DNA from: Membranipora membranacea
Lineage: Eukaryota > Bryozoa > Gymnolaemata > Cheilostomatida > Membraniporidae
Assembly (NCBI GenBank): GCA_914767715.1
Contig: OU612066.1
Coordinates: 15,443,001 to 15,507,000, forward strand
Direction of reading: 5' to 3'
Length of the DNA: 64,000 nucleotides
Position 1 is the stretch's first letter; every line of letters starts with the position of its first letter. Positions 60,201 through 64,000 of this stretch are shown in pieces. The position numbers and the translations under genes are program-made. The notes under the pieces are model-generated. The model did no database searches, had not been told where the DNA came from, and worked only from the letters and a program-made list of their open reading frames with translations.

Positions 60201-62642
60201 TCGCCAAGTCTGATTGGGTAACCCTCCCCTTCGGGTGCCCTCAGGGGCCCACCCGAGACTGGTGTGAGGGAGAGATTCCTTCCTCCTTAGGCTGTGTCCT
60301 AGGTATCTCCATCTTCTAACTTCTATGTGCTGAGAGACTGGTTTCTGCTTGCTGCGTTCACATACGTCCAAGTTGGAAGATTTTTGACCACCAATATATT
60401 TTCAATATCCGACGGCAGCAGTTCATGTGAAATACCTCCAGTTTGTCCATATCCACTTTCGTCATTCGCCATGTTTCACATCCATAGAGGAGCACAGACA
60501 CCACGTTCGAGTTGTAGAGTTTGAACTTGAGATGGTTGCTCATACTTCTTGATCTCCACACCTTGTTCAGTCTGTAAAAGGCTGTAGTTGCAGAGTTTTT
60601 CACTCATAGTTGGGATGATATGAGACCGAGAACTCTAGAATGAAAAAATTGATTCTGTACAAAATGAGACACATTATGCCCGAAAGAAAAGGTAATGGAT
60701 TAATTAAATTGAAAACAGGCTGTGTCTTGAGTCAAGCATAAAGAGAAAAGTTGAAAGATGATAAATGACACTTGAGCGATCTTACATTACTAGTAGAGCG
60801 TAAGGACATCAGATAATTAAAACAACTAATATAACCTAGAGGAGTACTCTCGGCAGATTTTCCACTTCCATTACAGCCAATGAAGTAGAACTGCATTACT
60901 TTTCCATTTCATCCACAATACCGGTTTGAGTGGACAGAGGTGTCTAGGGACTACTTTGCTGGCACAACCAAGACTAGCAATTTGATTGGGATGGAACTTT
61001 TAATTGTTTTCAAATCATATCGAGTCATCATCTATGTAACACAATTTTTCAAATCATGTGAAAAATACTCCATTTTTCAACAACTCGAGACAGGGCAATG
61101 CAAAAAGTATTAATCTACCCTGGATGAGTAAAGATAAGCTAGAGTCATAGACTTAATAATATTAATTAATTAATTAATTAATATAATTATTATTAAGTCT
61201 ACGGCTAGAGTTTAGTTTTGCTAGTTTTTTATGTTAGCTCTCGCCTTTTCAAGCTAGCTAAGGTGGGAGATGGTAGAAAGTAATTAGTAAATATCAACTT
61301 GTCATAAATTTCACTTTTTCAACCATGTGCAAATAGGCAAATTGCATCATTGCATCATGCATATACTTGACTCCTCTAGGGTAACATTACTTTACAACAA
61401 CTATAAGATATCCAGGCTACTATATAGGGGGGTGGGCGAGGTTATCCCCCGCCCGACCCCCGCCCGACCCCCACCCGACCCCGGCCCGACGGCACATTCT
61501 GCTCTGTATGGCTGATGGTACAAAACATCATATTTATGTCTATATAGATGGGGTTTCCTTTGTTTTGTAACCAAAGCAAAATGAAGTTGCAGTGATGAGA
61601 CTAGACATATCATAGCTTATTACAAAAAGGACTATTTGTATCTGTATTACTGGAATGAGAATCATTATTCTTATACCAAGTACTCTGCCATTTTAGGCTC
61701 CCATATGGATCGGCACACATAAGTTTTAGAAACATGCCCCAATAGTCACTCCACTCTAAGCTCATTTCTGCACAAACATCCGAAGGCCCTACAGAAGCAA
61801 CAATTAAAAGTGCAGGTATTGATTATAAAATATATAATTGCTTTTTCGCAGTATCAAGTTATCAATACTCATGCCAGATATGGTGTACTTGAATGTCAGA
61901 ACCAGGTACGAAAAATTTTAACTCCTGAAAATTAAAGTGATTGTTTACCGTTTTGCCAAGCAATTAAGTGGTATTATGGTAGATTTTGCCGTCATCTGAT
62001 GGAAATTGGAGTGGGATTTATTGATAATTTAAAATGTAAATAATTATATATAATCATATAGCAGTGAAATACAGAGAGGAAAACAAATATGGCAGTTAAA
62101 ATGCTGTGTTACCAACCGCTAAACATCAAACAATCATCATTATGACATTTGGCGGCTTCATCTGACGATCGGACTGAAAAAGGCTGTCACAATTCTCTTG
62201 GTCAAATAAACCATATCAGGGTTTTGAATTATAAGTCTGGAATGTACCGACCGATTTCACTCTCCATTTCTTTTCTTATGTTTGACAAAGACATCTGACA
62301 ACCAATTCCTTTTTCTCATGCATTGATTTAACAGCTTCAACAATTTCAATTTCAATTGCCTACACGGCCTCAATAAATACCACTGAATTGGAAAATATTA
62401 GCCATTTAGCAGACCATTTATTTTCCCTACTGTAGAGCATTTTCTGCAATGTCATCTTGTCTCCATTGTGTCCCCTCACATTCAAACAGTAACTGATATT
62501 TTTCCTGCTATTTATTTACTTTCAATAATAAACTCCATTCCAATTGTTCTTCTGTTTTCTCCGAACAGACGATTATGGATCTGAAATGGAAGCATTGGCC
62601 GCTGAATCATTCACAGATGGAGAAAATGTCATAATTCTCTAG
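57294..62642 (+). CDS. Unrecognised acidic protein, 292 residues
   Basis: I do not recognise this gene. Five exons chain in phase to a stop: 57294-57426, 57655-57937, 58726-58939, 59749-59923, 62569-62642. Exon 3 could end earlier at 58867, also in phase, giving 268 residues. Residues 1-55 are basic, with MMPLRRRNSLPARAKSLARD and YRRVKS. A Ser-rich stretch (SRGSTDSLSNENLD) follows. A cysteine-containing hydrophobic segment, DFIPCVCLGIECVCGKL, leads into a likely helix (DRFLTIIERYREN). The rest is acidic and Ser-rich, with a possible helix NLRQVLENLHDLLKGIE and the C-terminus DDYGSEMEALAAES...ENVIIL. RRRNSL and RVKSG resemble basophilic kinase sites. No signal peptide or membrane segment is clear. 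The 2.6-kb last intron contains a retrotransposon remnant. Confidence 0.7.
58095..58140. repeat. 23-bp tandem repeat, two units
   Basis: AAGGAGCCAGCACATACAAG plus GAA appears twice in tandem, identical, in intron 2 of the unrecognised gene. Confidence 0.95.
60065..60603 (-). mobile_element. 5'-truncated non-LTR retrotransposon remnant
   Basis: Two minus-strand frames (about 60603-60360 and 60371-60065) together read as the C-terminal part of an endonuclease/reverse-transcriptase polyprotein. The first has TAFYRLNKVWRS, LYNSNVVSVLLYGCETWRM and the Cys-Arg-Arg-Ile-Leu segment after it. The second has RRWRYLGHSLRRK, then GLPNQTWRRTELKQM and a WAEAGEMARDRERWK tail. A frameshift near 60365 breaks the frame. 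No upstream catalytic RT motifs are present, as expected for a 5'-truncated LINE insertion. It lies antisense in the last intron of the unrecognised gene. Confidence 0.85.
61148..61202. repeat. AT-rich palindrome
   Basis: TAGACTTAATAAT faces ATTATTAAGTCTA around a run of TTAA units. Its ends match the 20-bp palindrome at 42526. Confidence 0.85.
61446..61490. repeat. 10-bp GC-rich tandem repeat
   Basis: About four units of CCCCGCCCGA with small changes (CCCCACCCGA, CCCCGGCCCGA). It is strikingly GC-rich against its AT-rich surroundings. It is in the last intron of the unrecognised gene. Confidence 0.9.
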
Positions 62643-64000
62643 CCTATTTCTTCTGCAAATCTACCACAACAACGCTGCCATCACCATAATACTCTCCTAA
62701 ATGTTACATAAAACCAAACATAAATACAAACAGACTTCTTAGCTGTTACTTGTCTCCGTACAATGGTATTCGCTGTTCATTGATTTCAAAAACAATGGAT
62801 CGTAATGATTTCCAATTTTAATCATGAATCTGTGTAAAGCCTGCTCCCGCCAGGCAAGATGCAATTATGGAAGCTTTGCCCGGAAGGTCAAGAATATGAG
62901 ATATTTCAATGAACCTTGTATACAAGTATCCACTATGAAAGTAACCTTGTCATGGGCTACTTTTTTGTTTTAAAAGTTTTATAAGTAGCTGCGTGAAAAG
63001 GCCAGTATGAAAGTATATATTAAGTGTTCTGTTCGTAACTCAGACAGCCAACTGGCTATGAAATCCCCTTTGCCTTTTTTCGTTAAAAATTATGACAAAT
63101 TACGATCAGGTGAGGGAGAGCTTTCAAGGTCACTGTTAGCAAAGATGCATATGTGATGAAGGAACTATTTGCAAAACCAAGTTGTCATAGATTTGACTTG
63201 TTAGCAAGGGGCCATGTACTGGTACGTTGGAAGTAATTGTCCCTAACTGAGTCGTAGGCTTGAATTCCAACGATTGGAGGGATCAAACTAAAGCTGAATT
63301 CCATTATTTATAGTCCAAGCGAAGAACTCCACCTCATGGTGACAGGAATGTGGGGAATTTTGGTTTCCAAAAACAGTTGTGAGGGTGCTGACATACATTT
63401 GCTAATCTTTAAGTCTCTATTATAATGCAGTGCTGCTGAATTTACTCAACAAAATCTAAAGATATAAATGTGAGTTTATGCTATGCTAGTAGCTGTTAAT
63501 GCGAATTAGCTTAACAGTCCGGGATCCCCAGGGGGTCAGTCATACTTTAGGCCACTTTTCTTTCTGATCAACCTGAATGATCTTTTGAAACCAGCGCATA
63601 ATGTACAACTATATTTGTCCTGTCATAAATAAAGGTTGTGCCTGGCCTACAAATTGTTCCTTATTCATATCAATACATTTTAAGAGTTTTTTTTACAATC
63701 ACAGCATTGGATCATGTTAACTGGCAGCCTATAGCGGTCACAGTTATATGTAAACAATACAGACTGAAAAAGAAAATATCAACATTTTTAGTTTCCTGAT
63801 TTTTGTCGTGTGTCATATGTAAAGAAGTTGTGAACTTTTTTCAAGCTGCTTTTGAACACTTGAAATTGAACCTACAGCATCAAAATAAATTTTTCTCAGC
63901 TTATAAATGTGGGTTGTTTGCTTGCAAATAATTTGCTAAACTTGAATGCCACAACATGTAACAACAATACTTTTTAGCAAAATTCTCAATTGTAAATCCA
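62643..64000. other. Right flank: 3'UTR and intergenic sequence
   Basis: This stretch follows the stop codon of the unrecognised gene. It contains AATAAA at 63628-63633, a candidate poly(A) signal that would give a 3'UTR of about 1 kb. No other gene or repeat is evident. Confidence 0.5.
63628..63633 (+). terminator. Candidate poly(A) signal
   Basis: AATAAA followed by a GT-rich stretch (AAGGTTGTG), a reasonable downstream element, about 985 bp after the stop codon. Confidence 0.45.

Noticed and set aside
61327-61613. Proline/arginine-rich and glycine-rich frames on opposite strands
   Set aside because: Both are produced by the 10-bp GC-rich tandem repeat; there is no domain and no splice context.
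1-64000. CRISPR arrays, bacterial operons or phage-type defence systems
   Set aside because: Every supported gene is an intron-containing animal gene. The repeats have no regular spacer structure, so no prokaryotic-type system is present.

Overview
This window is AT-rich nuclear DNA from an invertebrate animal. The protein-coding genes are split by many GT-AG introns. They include a BMAL-type bHLH-PAS factor with the animal-type C-terminal activation motif, a caspase-fold protease, a PTCD3/mS39 mitoribosome subunit and three SLC25 carriers. The mix, with many short foldback elements, fits an early-branching marine animal such as a sponge or cnidarian, but the sequence alone does not settle the phylum. 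I rebuilt seven genes exon by exon. In every one the splice phases add up to a whole number of codons ending at a stop, which is strong internal support.

Layout, left to right. Positions 1-6.4 kb: no supportable gene, but a three-copy tandem repeat, a microsatellite, a hairpin and a tRNA-like SINE fragment. 6.6-20.6 kb (minus): a mitochondrial 2-oxodicarboxylate carrier (SLC25A21), stretched by element-filled introns. 22.4-26.5 kb (plus): a second SLC25A21 copy, head-to-head with the first, with all eight coding exons of identical length and 70% protein identity by hand count. The 1.8 kb between them holds two foldback elements. 27.8-30.5 kb (minus): a caspase-like protein whose small-subunit region carries a run of twelve five-residue repeats. 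32.0-43.1 kb (plus): PTCD3/mS39 in 20 exons. 44.2-48.3 kb (minus): the peroxisomal carrier PMP34 (SLC25A17). 51.1-56.5 kb (plus): a BMAL orthologue. 57.3-62.6 kb (plus): a five-exon gene I do not recognise, with a broken non-LTR retrotransposon in its last intron.

The genes alternate in orientation, giving head-to-head pairs (SLC25A21a/b, caspase/PTCD3, PMP34/BMAL) and tail-to-tail pairs (SLC25A21b/caspase, PTCD3/PMP34). Four of the seven encode organelle proteins (three carriers and a mitoribosome subunit), but nothing shows they are co-regulated.

The most unusual items are: the caspase with the in-frame pentapeptide array and an altered active-site motif; the BMAL activation domain that keeps the IxxLL helix and tryptophan but lacks the proline after it; a 1,036-bp TA-flanked element built around nine copies of a 15-bp motif; and a family of palindromic elements present five times in the window.
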